Shown here one piece after another: positions 24,973 through 36,715 of a stretch of DNA of 64,000 nt. Both the position numbers and the translations under genes were made by a program. How positions within the stretch are numbered: the stretch's first letter is position 1; every line of letters starts with the position of its first letter. Origin of the DNA: Elgaria multicarinata webbii (Eukaryota; Chordata; Lepidosauria; Squamata; Anguidae); contig NC_086180.1 in assembly GCF_023053635.1 (NCBI RefSeq), positions 91,551,447 to 91,615,446 on the forward strand. Reading direction: 5' to 3'. The notes under the pieces are model-generated. The model did no database searches. It was not told the origin of the DNA and worked only from the letters and a program-made list of their open reading frames with translations.

Positions 24973-25055
24973 GTATTTATTTATTTATTTATTTATTATT
25001 TTATTTTATTACATTTATATACCGCCCCACAGCTGAAGCTCTCTGGGCGGTTTAC
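24973..25055 (-). mobile_element. L2 3' tail, antisense
   Basis: A (TTTA)n run, then acatttatataccgccccac, then agctgaagctctctgggcgg, is the complement of the L2 terminus. It sits between CR1/L3 pieces and so is a short, later insertion. Confidence 0.75.
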
Positions 25056-25099
25056 TTACTCAAATCTAAGGCATCGTTTCACTTGGAATAGTTGTGATC

Positions 25100-26150
25100 A
25101 TGGCATTGCACAATTAAATGTGTAAATTTGGTCCTTTTTAACCTCAGGACCTACATCAAATGGGTCCGAAACACCCTAGTAGGTAACCAGTACTAATCCA
25201 AATAGACAAACATTTAATCCCAGCCGATAAGCATCACCACAGACATGCTTGTAAATAAGAATCTATTTATTGTAAAAATTGCAAAATTAAACAAATTGGC
25301 ATGGTAGTTATATAAGTATACAATCTCTCTCTGTGTGGTTACAAGAAAAGAGAGTAAAATGTAAATATCAGGTTAAGTACATGAATTGCAATTGCAAAAG
25401 CAGGTATTACAAATTTAGCTAATAAGATAACAGCTTGAGCTTCTAGCATTATTATGACTTCTCATTATCTGCTTCTGTTCACTATTTGTGGTTTAAAGCT
25501 AAACTAAACTCTTTCAGCTATACTAAAACATAATAGTCAACCTTCTCTATGCTTTCTCTTAGCTTACTATCTGAATCTAAAAGCTATGCTAAAGTTCCTC
25601 TAGGCATGTAAAGAGTAAAAGTAAAAGTCAGAGAACTTCTAAGACTTGGAAATAACTCCAAGTTCCAGCTTCAGAAACTAAATCCAAGTCTTAGAGGCTA
25701 ATGGTACTCTAAGTTCAAACTTTCAGGAAAATACTCTGTGTCCCAACTTCTAAAATTGTAAAGAGATTCATAATTACCCAGCTCCATCAAGTTCCAGTCC
25801 GAGGTGAGGTTGAAGAGAAAATAAAAAAATTCTAAACTTACAGCTCCGCTACCTGTGCTTTTATACACTTGTTCTGGCTCAAAGGTGGGGGTTAATGAGT
25901 GATGAGACCACTATTTTCCAATCATAATTGGCATGAATACATGATTATACCACCTATTCAACAATCAGAAGTTAGGTGTCTCCCCCTTCCCAATATTTCA
26001 TGTGTTATACTCATGGGGTCCTAGACAACATGGCTGCTATATGGGTGTCTTATCTTGATTGGCGTATAAATATCTATTATATCTTCTTTGAGCTTGTGTT
26101 CTTCATTAGGTCATACTAGGTCATATTCCAGGTGTCTTGTTTGCTCAGTA
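25100..26150 (-). mobile_element. Possible long LTR, antisense (fossil)
   Basis: On the minus strand a TATAAAAG box (25858-25865) lies about 590 bp upstream of an AATAAA (25266-25271). A further ~160 bp lies beyond the AATAAA and ~280 bp lies upstream of the box. No long frame exists. This arrangement would fit an LTR with a long R region, as in spuma-like elements. The ends, a target duplication and any internal region were not found. An alternative is ordinary AT-rich DNA. Confidence 0.25.
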
Positions 26151-26639
26151 TTGTCTCTTCTCATGCCCAGCTTCGAGTGAGGACATTTCTTATCAGCAGG
26201 TGCTACCACAAGATTTCAAAACAACTTTCCCTCCTAGTGGACACCATCTGAGCATGCTCTGCTTTCTGCCAGCACACTCACACACTCTCACAGCATACTG
26301 TGGCCTTGGCCGTACTCTGAGAAGCCGCTTTTTAAAATGTCCACTGTGGTTCCACCACCACCACCTTTCTTCAAAGACAGTCCTGCACATTTTAGCTAAA
26401 GTCTTAGTTATTGGTATAACATCGATTAGCATAGAATCAAACTTCAAGGTCTTCATGTCCATGGCTCAGGAGTCTGGAATATACTTCTGGGGCTATTTCA
26501 GATATGAGTCTAGGGTCTTTTTAGGGGTTCTTCTTGTAAATCTCTCCAAAACCCTCACTCAAGCCACCCATTCCAGATCAGATAATCCATATCTCACTTG
26601 AAGTAGCCTTCTTCTTGCAGCATAATTTAATGCTTTTAG
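26151..26639. other. Unannotated interval
   Basis: A 154-codon + strand open frame spans 26137-26601. Its composition is unremarkable and no domain is visible, so I do not call it a gene. Confidence 0.4.
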
Positions 26640-27439
26640 CACCAGATTAACAAAATGCACTAAAAATTATTAGAGGACTGGAACATATTCTCTACGACCA
26701 AAGGCTACAATGTTTAGAAAAAGGATGACTAAGTAGGCAAATGATAAAGATTTGTAAAATTATGTGTGGTGTGGAGGAAGTGGATAAAGAGTAGTTTTTC
26801 TTGCTCTCTTATAATAGAACTCTGAGTCATCCAATGAAACTGCCTGGCAGGAGATTCAGGACAGATAAAGGAAATATTTCTGTACACAATCCAACAAGAT
26901 GCAATGACAACCACTAGTTTAGATGGTTTTAAAACAGCTGGGGCAACAAGCCCCACCCCACTACAGCCTCCACAACCACAGTTGTGCTGCTGAAATTTTT
27001 GGCAGTGGAGGCTATATATAGAATGCTGATTTGCCACCAGCTTTGGGTAGCAAACACCTATACGATATTACAATGGCCAAATTTAATTTGAAAACAAATT
27101 TGCCCACTGTAGTAGTCGTTTACTGCCTAACAACTCTGGCAAAGCTCTAGGCGGTGGGTTTTTTTTTGCTGATGGCACCACTGTCAAATTCTGCAGGGTG
27201 GCAGCAGGAATGCAGCAAAGAGTTGGGGAGAGCAATCCAGGCAGGTGAAGATGGTTTCCAGACCTCCTGCAGTTGCCCATCCCTGTTCTAAAAGGAGATT
27301 AGACAAACTCACAGAAGACTGGTCTGTCAGTTGCTACTGGTCGCAGTGGGTATAGGCACATGACAGGTTCAGAGCCCATGGGCTGGTTTGCATGATCAAG
27401 CAGCCCACGGTGGGAAGCAGGGAGTGTGGGTGGCCATTT

Positions 27440-27740
27440 TGAATATTGAAGCCATTATCTCAGCTTGTCTGGTCATGGGAGGTTTGTTGGTGTGGTTAAC
27501 AAACCACCCACAACCCTAGAACAGCCCATGGATTTTGGATGGCTTGTTAACCACACCAACAACCCACCCTCACTGGGTTCAGGTGACATGACAAGCTGCT
27601 GTCATGGCTTGAATATTCCAAAGCAGCCCAGCACACACCGCAACCCCGGTCACTATGACTCTCAGTACCAGATACTGGGGAGCAACCATGGGAGAGCGCT
27701 GCTCTTGCTTTCATGTGCTGAAGGGCCCCTGTGAGAAAGA
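27440..27740. repeat. Palindromic element with short stem
   Basis: GGTTTGTTGGTGTGGTTAAC (from about 27481) is the reverse complement, with minor changes, of GGCTTGTTAACCACACCAAC (from about 27541). The ends (ggctggtttgcatgatcaag...) look TIR-like. It may belong with the palindromic DNA elements near 57.7 kb, which share a GGTTAA core. Confidence 0.45.
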
Positions 27741-29139
27741 GGATGCTGAAGTTCAGGGATGTTCAGTCTGTTGCAACAGGGCAGTTCTTCTGTTTTACTA
27801 GCTAAGCACTCAATCCCTAAAAAGCCACCCGTTTGCTAGTCTTTTTCCTCAAAGAGGGAACATCGCTGTCCTAGAAAGCATGAGGCTCCCACTGGGGCCA
27901 TGGAACTGTGCCAAAGGGACCAAGAAGGCAAGGCACTCTTGACGGCATTATAACCCTTCAATGGCCTGTCTACTACAAACACTTTTCCTTCAGCCCCCCC
28001 CCCCCCCAACTTCTGCAAGGCTTTTTCAGCTCACAGCTCTCAGGACAACGTACTGGAAGGGCCACTTTCACAATCTCTCAGGGACTTTTCCCCTTTTTTT
28101 AGGATATCCTTCTAGCTGCAAGGGACGGCCACAATATTCCAATTGCTGGTTGATCATGTGCAGGGGTCTTGCTGTGCATTTTCCTTAGCCTATTTTGAAT
28201 ATTATCACTTTCAGCTGCACATGGTACATCTGTCTTCTACACCTCCTCACAGCTTCTGGGCCAATGAGCAAGATCAGGTTATGATATTAAAATATCATAT
28301 TAAATATCTGGGATATTCGGTGTGGGAAGGCCTGCAGTAGTTAAAGTAGCTGGCACACAGGTCATTTCTTTGAAGCAACTGACGTGGTTTCTTGCCCTGG
28401 CTGATTCTTGCAATTGGGTCTTTCTTCAATTTCCCTCTCACACTGGCCCACTTACTTTGACATGATAAAGCCTGAGTGGCCTGTGAAGGGGCCACAAGGG
28501 CTCCTATTCTCTGCAATTGCAACAGATACTGACCATTCCTTTTGCAGGCGGAAGCCTGAATGCCTCATCATGAGCCAGAAGCTCCAGCCAACAGAGAAAA
28601 CATATTTGCCCAAGCAAACTGGCCACAATACCAAACCAACACATAAATAAAGTAAAATACTGTACTTTGCAGTTCTTTAGGCTCAAGCTGTATGCTACAC
28701 AAAATCCTGTGATTCTTTCCTCCATGTTTTATTAACCCAAAGAAACCTAGAATATCAATGAAGACTGTCATGTGGGGGGAGGCTGCTTGACACGTTCTCC
28801 TTCTATAATTTTCCAGCTCAGTCATCCACCAAGCTATTTGTATTACTTGATGGGGGGAAGCAGCTTAGGGGAGGGTAATTCTGAGCTGAAAAGGGGGTCG
28901 AGGGGGAAAGCATTAAGCAGCCCCTAAATCCCCCAACTTGCTCTGCCTTTGCTCCAGGCCTGCTTCAGCTGCCTTTGATTGAATATCCAAGGAAGGCAGC
29001 TGCCCTGCACCGTGGGAATTCTCAGATTGTGCTGGACTGGCTGCCTTTGAGGCTTCACAAAGAAAATAGATGCAAGGAAAGAAAAAGCTGCAATTATTGC
29101 AAGCCCCATAAGCTTGGGTGCAAATAAATATCAGGCATA
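27741..29139. other. Unannotated intergenic stretch
   Basis: It contains a poly(C) run near 27995-28008. Otherwise I see no gene, terminal repeat or LINE/SINE signature. Several 60-85 codon open frames are consistent with chance. Confidence 0.45.
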
Positions 29140-29930
29140 CTTGTCAGAACACATAGAATTTGCCGTTTTCAGCACTGCTGTATATGGGATCCACATTTTC
29201 ATTGAGCCATTGGCCACAACCCCAAAATATCTTTCTTGGTCAGTCACTACCTACTCAAGGCTCCATCAGTGTGTTTATGAAGTTGCGGGGGGGGGGGGGG
29301 GGCTCAATGGACTTTGGATTTACTTACACTGAACTTCAATTGCCCTTTAAATGCACTTTTGCCCTGCTCAGAGTAATCCCTCTTTGCTTTTACCAACCTG
29401 AAAAATTGGGTGCCATCTTCAAAGTTGACCACCCTATCCCAATACACATCCTTGAGTGGAAGGAGAGACTTCTAACAACTCTCTCTTGTAAAAACTGCCC
29501 ATTTATTCTGAGATCTTTTAACCTTATCATCTATAAGACGACCTCTCCTCTTATCCATGTCTGCTAAATTTTCTTTGGTGAGGGTCTTTGTCAAAAAGCT
29601 TTTTGAAAGTCCAAGGAGCTATGTGTATTGGATCACCTCTAGCTACATGCTTACTAATAATATTACCAAAGAGCTATAGAAGGTTAGTGAGATTGGACTT
29701 ACCTTTGCATAAGACATGTTAGTTGTCCTTCCAGAAGACTTGTCCTTCTATATTCTTGATAATTTTATCTTTAATAATGTGTTGTGTCAATTGATCCAAA
29801 ACAAACTGAAGACTAGCCTTTAACTTCCTAGATTCCCCCACAATCCTTTTTCAAAACTGGTGCTACCTTGCTTTTTTCCAGTCCTCATTTTTAATTTTTT
29901 TCAGTCCTCAGTTAATTCAATTTAGAGATT
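29140..29930 (-). mobile_element. CR1/L3-type LINE, decayed
   Basis: On the minus strand an upstream piece reads KGKSNLTNLL and then TFKKLFDKDPHQRKFSRH, which corresponds to the reverse transcriptase motif YLDF-KAFD-VPH. A downstream piece reads VTDQERYFGVVANGSMKMW, equivalent to VTEQERDLGVVVDSSMKMS of the CR1 copy near 44.3 kb. The sequence between is shortened, and a 16 bp G-run (29287-29302) interrupts it. Confidence 0.65.
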
Positions 29931-30471
29931 AAATATATGACTAACATGTTTACATTTAGATTAATTAATATTAACCAATTTATTTTTAAGAGAAACTTTG
30001 TATTTGTAATTTTTAAAAATCCACATCTGATGTAAAACACTTTCTTTTTCTTTTAGTAGGGACCATTGGTTTCATCAGTGGTACACTTCTGTGTCACAAA
30101 TATTCAAACATTCAATCAATATATTTTCCTGGAATGTCTATTATGATATCCAGAGTAAGTTTATTAGTAGTAATGTTCAGATAGCTTGGAACAAAAAGGT
30201 TGCTCTCAAAATGTAAACAGAAATGCATACATTCTCCTAATGCTATAGTCCTGAACACAAGCAGAGAATGTCTCACAACTAAACAGAGATAAATTTGAAG
30301 CTTATTTACAGAATGTCTTACCCCGTTCCTCCCAGTTACTTCTCTGTGACATTTACAAACATTTCTGTTTACACAGATTCCCTCTATTCCTGACACTACC
30401 TGTATAGTTTCTTTTTAGTAATATATAGTAATATAACTGTGTATACAGGTACAATAGTGCCAATTCACTTT

Positions 30472-30496
30472 AAAAAAGAAAGAAAGAAAGAAAGAA

Positions 30497-30541
<45 letters not shown>

Positions 30542-30542
30542 A
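30472..30542. repeat. (GAAA)n microsatellite
   Basis: About 70 bp of GAAA units with one GAAGAAG interruption. The + strand is pure purine. Confidence 0.95.
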
Positions 30543-30724
30543 GTCCTGAAGAAGCAGAATGTTAGATTTATGTCTGCCCAAATTGTGAAAAACAATAGGT
30601 CAGTGCTGTGGCTTAATGTCAGTTTAGTAACTAGGATCTGACACCAGGATCAAATTATACTTTTAGATCCTATTTTTTACACCAATATCAAATCACAGAT
30701 CCCCATTTTAGACATACCTGAGAG

Positions 30725-31082
30725 AGCACCTTCTTCTTTACCAACCTGCCCCATCACTGAGGTTGTCAGAGGGCCTGCTCCTGGTGGTTCCACGTGGACC
30801 TGTGGCCTGATTGGAATCCACCAGAAGAGCCTTTAGTGTGGTGGCCCCTTCTCTGTGGAACTCCCTGCCCCTGGAGGTCCAGCAGGTGCCAAAACTAGGC
30901 TGCTTCTGGCACCTCCTGAAAACAACTCTGTTTCGAGAAGCCTTCCCCAACTGACTAGCCACTGTTTTTCTGGTTCCTTTGTTTTAAATTGAACAATTTT
31001 AATTTGCTTTTTAAATCTTCTTTCTTTTACTCTTTATACCTATGTTCACCACTCTGGGATCTGTGTATATAAATATAAATAT
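30725..31082 (+). mobile_element. L2-type LINE 3' end
   Basis: The + strand reads FSVVAPSLWNSLPLEVQQV, then KLGCFWHLLKTTLFREAFPN followed by TGA (about 30832-30954). These are the conserved last residues of L2-clade ORF2 (compare FSAVAPWLWNELPIEVR at 14.5 kb). A ~125 bp 3' UTR follows, with ttcaccactctgggatctgt and an AT-rich end abutting a GAT microsatellite. Confidence 0.8.

Positions 31083-31131
<49 letters not shown>
31083..31131. repeat. (GAT)n microsatellite at LINE tail
   Basis: About 16 GAT units directly follow the 3' end of the L2 fragment. This suggests expansion of the LINE's own short 3' repeat. Confidence 0.95.
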
Positions 31132-33369
31132 AGGAAACTGTTATACGAATATTTTAAAAACATGCAGTGGTAATGCCTATATTTCAAAGCTAAAAATGGG
31201 ATGTGCTTAAAAAAATGACTTTATCCAATTTTTGAAGTCTGAAAACAGCTGTTCTAGTTTGAGCTCCATAGGCACATCTTACTTCAAAATCCTTTCAATT
31301 AAAAAAAATAATTAAGCAGAATTCTTCTGCATATTATTCTCCACCCGTGTGGAATAACCTCCCTTTAGTTATTCTGCACTGAGTAATGCCTGCAAGGCCC
31401 TTAAAGTATCTAAGCTAGTTGTACAGTGATTTGTGAAGTCACAGGACATAGCAAAAGCTGTATTTTAATGCAATGCATCTGTATTAAAAACAAGATTGAT
31501 TCTTCCCTATGAAAGAATCTAATTTTATGATCTCTAGATTATGCCATTGGGATCCGTAAAAACCTACTGAGGAATTTACTTTCATTGGACTAATGGATAC
31601 CAGAGAAATTATTCATTCACCAAATAAATTATTTAAAGTAATGTTATACATTACTAGTGTATCCATATAGGCATCACTGCTGGCTAATTCACACATTTTA
31701 ATGTGTACATGCATAAAGTTTTGTATGCACATGTAAACACAATATTTGCACCAAGTGTTTACTGTTTACCATTGTATTAATATGCCAGAGAGCAGAAGTG
31801 GGGGCAGAAGCCTTGTGGAAATGAGGTGTCTGAGGGGACAACTACAATTCCTAACTAATAAGTACTAGGAATAATTTGTAGTGGAATATTAATTAGGAAA
31901 AGGCATGGTATTTGAAAGACTGAAAAAGCAATACAAAAGTGCACATGCTCAAAGTACCTTTTCTTTTCTTTTTTTAATGTCGGGGTTGGTGAACTGTTTT
32001 GTTGCTCTAACATGTGAGAGATGCAGAAGCAGTGCTGATGCGAGGAATGGTGGTTTGGTGGCGGAAGAGAGACGTTAGTTGGCCTTCACAACTGAAGGGA
32101 TACATGTGACCATCTAAGGCGAGGGAGAGGCCTGTCAGATCGTGAAATCCAGGTCCTAAAGTGACCTAACTGCACCACCACCAGGAGTAGGGTCTGAATA
32201 CTCCTGCATAGCTAAAACCCTTGTCTCATTCAGAAGTGAACCCATGTGCAGATCACCCTAGCTTTCAACATCTGCCAACTAGGCACGGGGAAATATGCAA
32301 CCTGCGGCTTGTTGAGGTTCTCCAAATTCTTCCTTTATGTTTGTTTTGCCTCATTTGCATGCTCAAACACATGTGCCTTTTTTTCCCAATCAGGAAAAAT
32401 ATGCATTTCCCCCCATGGGCGAAAGCATGAACAAGCAGGACAGGGGGGCGATGGAGACCGGCACACTTCTGAACATGAATGCAACTTCAGGAAATTGCAA
32501 AAATCCCTGAGAATTGTGTTCTTGCTTGCATTCATGTTTGAGTTTGTGAACATGACATGTTCGCATGATTTGCAAGCAGGAACTAAATTGTTGTACGTCC
32601 TTACTGCCAATACACCTTCATTATGGCGATTCCATGAAGCTACCCTGTCAAACACCTTGACTGGCAATGCACTGTGCAGTCTGTTATCAATAACCTGTTT
32701 GTTTGGTTCCAAAAAAACTGACTGATGAAACCCACCCTCAGAAGTACACTGCACCTGCACAGGTAGTTCATTGGGATTGTGGTGGGCAGACGTCCGGCTG
32801 ACAGAATCTACTTAATGCTTTATGACAATTCTGAGCCAGGTAAAAATTACTGGCAGTGATGTGGGCTGAAACTTGTATGCAGTGCTAATGACATACTAAA
32901 TCCCATGAGGCATACGCTGGGATAAACTACGAGAACAAATCTGCATTCCAGTTACTTTGATCAGGAACTTTAGCACAAAGGTGGCTTTGAGGGTTTTAAG
33001 GAACAGCAAGGTGTTCCTGCACTGTTAAGCATAGCATCCCATGTCACAGCTGGGGAACATAGGCTCAGGATGCTTCTAGACAATGCTTTCATCATGCACT
33101 CACCTTGCCTCATTCATGAAATTTTACAGGTGTCCGCTGCTTCTTCCACTTGTAACCCTCCCGTGTTTTCCTACTGCTGCTGCTGCTGCTTCCATCTTTC
33201 TTCATTCCACAAAATGTCCATCAAGGAGAAACAGATGAAATTGCTGCACAATGTCTTCTGATTGGTAGCACTATAAGCCATCTGTCTGGAATATACCATT
33301 TGTCCATCTATCAGGCAAGTAGGTGAACGCCAGAGACCTAGAGGCATCAGGTTGTCCACTGTGGGGGGA
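31132..33369. other. Unannotated intergenic stretch
   Basis: At about 32467-32545 there is a weak inverted repeat (GAACATGAATGCAA and TTGCATTCATGTTT). An open frame of 159 codons (+, 32246-32725) and one of 141 codons (-, 32335-32760) overlap each other and have no protein character. I recognise nothing else. Confidence 0.45.
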
Positions 33370-33530
33370 GGGGGGAGATCCTTACGTTCTTATTCTTTCA
33401 CAGCGCTATTCTAACCAAGATCCACCCAACTGGAGATACCCAGGGTCAAGCCCAGGACTTCTGCCTGCAAATCAGGCACTCCTCCACCACCCATGGCACC
33501 TCCTGGCAAGGGGGGCAGGGAGAAATAACA
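33370..33530 (-). mobile_element. tRNA-derived SINE fragment
   Basis: On the minus strand the sequence gatttgcaggcagaagtcct followed by gggcttgaccctgggtatct resembles the common reptile tRNA-like unit (gcatgcagaaggtcccaggt, then tcaatccctggcatctcca). It has a degenerate B box (GGCTTGACCC). The A box and tail are not clear. Confidence 0.4.
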
Positions 33531-34502
33531 CACAGGCAAGCCACAGCCAGCCAGCCCTTTGGCCATTACAAGAGGAGAACAGGCCATGCCACACAAGTGC
33601 CTCACTGGAATGGTGCCTATGAATGTAAGAGAGAGAAACTCGAGCTAGGGCCCTGAACCCACACAACCACCATGACCCCTTCTTAGCTTACAAAGCGGTT
33701 GTCCCTAGCAGCACTCATGGAAGCTGACCATGGAGGAAGCCATGGAGGTGCCAAAAGGGATCCACCCAGTGCTGCCGCTGCTCCAGAATCACCCTAATAC
33801 ACTTCTGTCCATGCTGCCTGAGAATGTGAATAGGCGCCCATCCCCTTAAAGCAACTATACTTGCACCTAAGTCCAAGCCCACATAGTTTCTTGTTCCTTT
33901 CTACTAAGGGCGAGCAAACTCTCTCTCCCCCACAAGAAGAATGGTGAGTGTGTGTTTCATGCTTTCATCCCTAAATGGGCTATTGAAGCCCATTTTTCCT
34001 TTGTATGTTTTACCAATAAAAATACAATTTCTGACTGCAACCTTTAGACTGAGGCAGCTGACGTTCAAATAGGACCACACATGTACGGATGCTCAAGTAA
34101 CGCTACTGCCCTGTATCAGAAGGGATGTTGCTGAGGTTGGGAAGACCATGAGCAGAGAAGAGCTCACACCTACAGCAAGTCCTCCTTAGCAAACTTTCCA
34201 AAGTGGGGTACACTGGGGGACAATTAGCCATTCATGGCACTCCTGGTAGGTGCTAATAATTAAATCTGTGTTGTATCCCTGAGGACATAAATAGAACTGA
34301 ATAGACCTTTAAAAAAAAAGTGGAGGTTGCTTTAACCACCTAAGGTCAGTATGTCCATGGCAGCCCTTATTTCCTTCAAGCCCCCTTCTTAATATTGACT
34401 GATCATTAAGTATTTATTTAATTAGCCAGAGGCAGTACAAAGAAAAATAATTTCAAAATATTATTTACCACATATCTGAAATGCCCATTTTGCCTATACT
34501 CT
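33531..34502. other. Unannotated intergenic stretch
   Basis: No gene or repeat that I can name, apart from a short A-run near 34310. Confidence 0.45.
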
Positions 34503-34600
34503 TACAACATAATCCTATATGTGTCTACTCAGTATGTCTCACTGAGTTCAGTGGGGCTTACTCCCAGCCAGGTATGTGAGAGTGTAGGATTGTAGCCTTA
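34503..34600. repeat. ~90 bp quasi-palindromic repeat, copy D
   Basis: It runs from acataatcctatatgtgtct through actgagttcagtggggctta to gtgtaggattgtagcctta. A fragment of another common repeat (ggtaccttaaagactaacag) follows at about 34610-34631. A related ggcaccttaaaaaccaag occurs near 62620. Confidence 0.75.
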
Positions 34601-34725
34601 GATGCTTATGGTACCTTAAAGACTAACAGATTCACAAAACTTCCTGTTATTGTTGTGGTAACAGAATGAAATGGCTCTCCCTATGGAATTTGTCAAAAAC
34701 AACTTACTAGTGTCAGCTTCTAAAC

Positions 34726-36479
34726 CAGTGGTTCCCAAAGTGGGCGGTACTGCCCCCTTGGGGGCGGTGGGATTGCATAGGGGGCGTTAAGAGGCAAAGG
34801 GACGGCAGGGGGCGCTGGCAGGGGGCGCTAACAGGCAAAGGGGCGGCAGGGGGGCGCTCGAGATGGTCTCTCCAGAAGGGCCTAAAACCCAGGGACCGAG
34901 CAGGATAGAGCAGCAAATGCAGCTGCTCTCCCCACACGGCTCCTGCTCAGGAAGGACTTTCTCACTCACGCAGCCACTCTCTCCTCCTATCTCAAGCCCA
35001 CAGCGGCCCCACAGGAGGCAGCAGAGCAGGAAACAGCGGCAAATTCAGCTGTTCTGCCCACTCTTCTCCTGCCTAGGAGGGCCCAGGGCTTCTTTCCTGC
35101 TGGAGCCACCGCCGCTCGCTCGCTCCCTCGGCCAGAGCTGCTCCCTCCTACAAGTTGCCCCGGCAGACCTCTCGCGATAGTTGCCGCACAAGGCGGGAGC
35201 AGCAGCCCTGCGGCGGAGAGGAAGGAGCACACGGAGCACAGCAGGCGGTAGAGCAGCTGCCAAGAACAGGGTGGGTGGGAGCAGGACTGCTTGTGCTGCT
35301 GCAAGGTATCACCAGGCTCCTTCCCCCCCCCCCCCCGGTCAGGAGTTGCAGGTTGGGGCTATCTCCCCTCTGAGCTGCTGCCCCCCTGTCCTAATCAGCC
35401 CGGCAGCTATTGTGAGGCTTGGGGGGAGGGGGGTTGGAGAGAGAGGGAGAGAGAGAGAGAGAGATGCTGTGTGTCTGTGTGCGTGCTCCCACCCCCCAAA
35501 AAAAATCTGGACTACAACAGGATTGGGAGAGAAAAGAAAAGGGGAGGGAGAGAGAATTGCAATTCCCCAGGTCCTTCCTGGCTAAAGAAGATTCAGCAGC
35601 ACCTTTTTCCAGAATGCTTGCTGAAACAATTCCTATCTGCTCTTACTTATTTCAGGGTGTCCAACCCCCTTTTTTCAAGCGTTCCCTTGGTAAACATGGT
35701 ATGTGTGTATCTTGTGTCACCATAAAAACAGAGCTGCAACACAATCCTAAGTATGTCTACTCAGAAGTAAGCCCCACTGAGATCAATAGAACTTACTCTG
35801 AGGTAAATGTGCATAGGATTCAGCCTGAAAACGAAGAGAGGGTGAAGAAAAGACTGGAGAAAATGAATTGTAGAAATAGAATAGCAAGGTAACTGTGGGA
35901 TATTTAACCATATTTAAAGACAATAAGTACAGTAAAATTAGTGACCCTCTACTTCAGTCCCAGCCAGGTTTTCCATAGGAAAACTCTGTACCAGGTGGCA
36001 GATAATTATTTTAAAATTTTAATTAAAATACATTATCCTTTCCTATAACAAAATGGTGCTTACTCCTAAGTAAGTGTGTTCCACTGAAGAAGGAAATCCT
36101 ATTTGATTCCTGTATTCATGCTAGTGTGACATGATAAGTTAAAGGCACAATTTTATGCATGTTTAGACCGAAAAAAGTCCTTCAACTCCTAGAATCCCCT
36201 CTAAATGGGAAGCACCTGCCCCAGGCTTGCCGAGGGAGGGAGGGAAATGAGAGAAAACGCCTCTGTTTGCAGCCAGCGTGGCGGGGCACACCAATTGGAT
36301 TTTGAATAAAGTATTCAATTAATTGTTACTGTTTTGAATTTTATTGTTATTATCTTCCTTGGTGGGTCGTTGAAAACCACTATTCCGAATAATGAGTTTT
36401 GTAGTGTAGGGTAGGGGGCGCTGGGCATGAGTTTGTGGAACCAAGGGGGCGGTGACCTGAAAAAGTTTGGGAACCACTA
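34726..36479 (+). mobile_element. Non-autonomous hAT DNA transposon
   Basis: The ends are CAGTGGTTCCCAAA (34726) and TTTGGGAACCACTA (to 36479), inverted repeats matching at 13 of 14. The flanking 8 bp direct repeats TTCTAAAC (34718-34725 and 36480-36487) are identical. 8 bp duplications and CAGTGG-type termini are diagnostic of hAT. The element is 1,754 bp. No transposase domain is recognisable in any frame, so it is probably a deletion derivative mobilised in trans. The left third is very GC-rich and CpG-containing, with a TCTCGCGA box at 35170-35177 and a possible splice donor (GCAAGGTATC, near 35303). It carries a GA-rich tract (35440-35465) and copy E of the quasi-palindromic repeat. Confidence 0.92.
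35734..35826. repeat. ~90 bp quasi-palindromic repeat, copy E (inside the hAT)
   Basis: It runs from gcaacacaatcctaagtatg through tcagaagtaagccccactga to gcataggattcagcct. A half copy lies at about 36056-36100. Both are inside the hAT element, so they either hopped into it or came with it. Confidence 0.75.
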
Positions 36480-36584
36480 TTCTAAACTATGAATATACTG
36501 CAAACACAAACAAAGTTAAGTCTTCTCTGGAAGACATTTCATACTTATGCTAATGTTGCCTATTTTAATAATTCCATTGAATCA

Positions 36585-36715
36585 TAGAATAGCAGAGTTG
36601 GAAGGGGCCTATAAGGCCATCAAGTCCAACGCGCGCCCCCCGCCGCCCCCCCTCAATGCAGGAATCCATCCTACAGCATCCCTCACAGATGGTTCTCCAG
36701 CTGCATTTAAATTTA
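36585..36715 (-). mobile_element. CR1 3' tail
   Basis: Complement of the CR1 terminal region: gaatcatagaatagcagagt, then tggaaggggcctataaggcc, then an expanded C/G-rich stretch, then caatgcaggaatccatccta. It is a short 5'-truncated copy. Confidence 0.85.

Larger units (their letters stand above)
24741..27390 (+). mobile_element. Decayed CR1/L3-type LINE in three pieces
   Basis: Three + strand pieces lie in the correct order: 24741-24970 (KETLG-WW, then LEIIRKGIKNTTA), 26640-26930 (KICKIMCGVEEVDK, then LSHPMKLPGRRFRTDKGNIS) and 27285-27390 (KRRLDKLTEDWSVSCYW). These match conserved strings of L3/CR1 ORF2 C-termini (KKANRMLGIIRKGI, RFRTDKGKYF and RLDKLTEDWS in related copies). Inserted or unmatched DNA at 24973-26150 separates the first two. 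Multiple stops and shifts make it an old copy. Confidence 0.65.

Noticed and set aside
26137-26601. 154-codon + strand frame
   Set aside because: No start context, domain or flanking gene structure; it lies between old repeat pieces.
32246-32760. Overlapping 159- and 141-codon frames on opposite strands
   Set aside because: No recognisable domain, no splice or promoter context, and mutually antisense. Probably chance.
33370-33530. A functional tRNA gene
   Set aside because: The B box is degenerate and no cloverleaf or A box can be drawn. It is better explained as a tRNA-derived SINE fragment.
35181-35892. Open frames of 134-157 codons inside the hAT element
   Set aside because: They are low-complexity (GC-rich and GA-rich tracts) and overlap in different frames. 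There is no hAT dimerisation-domain or BED zinc-finger signature.
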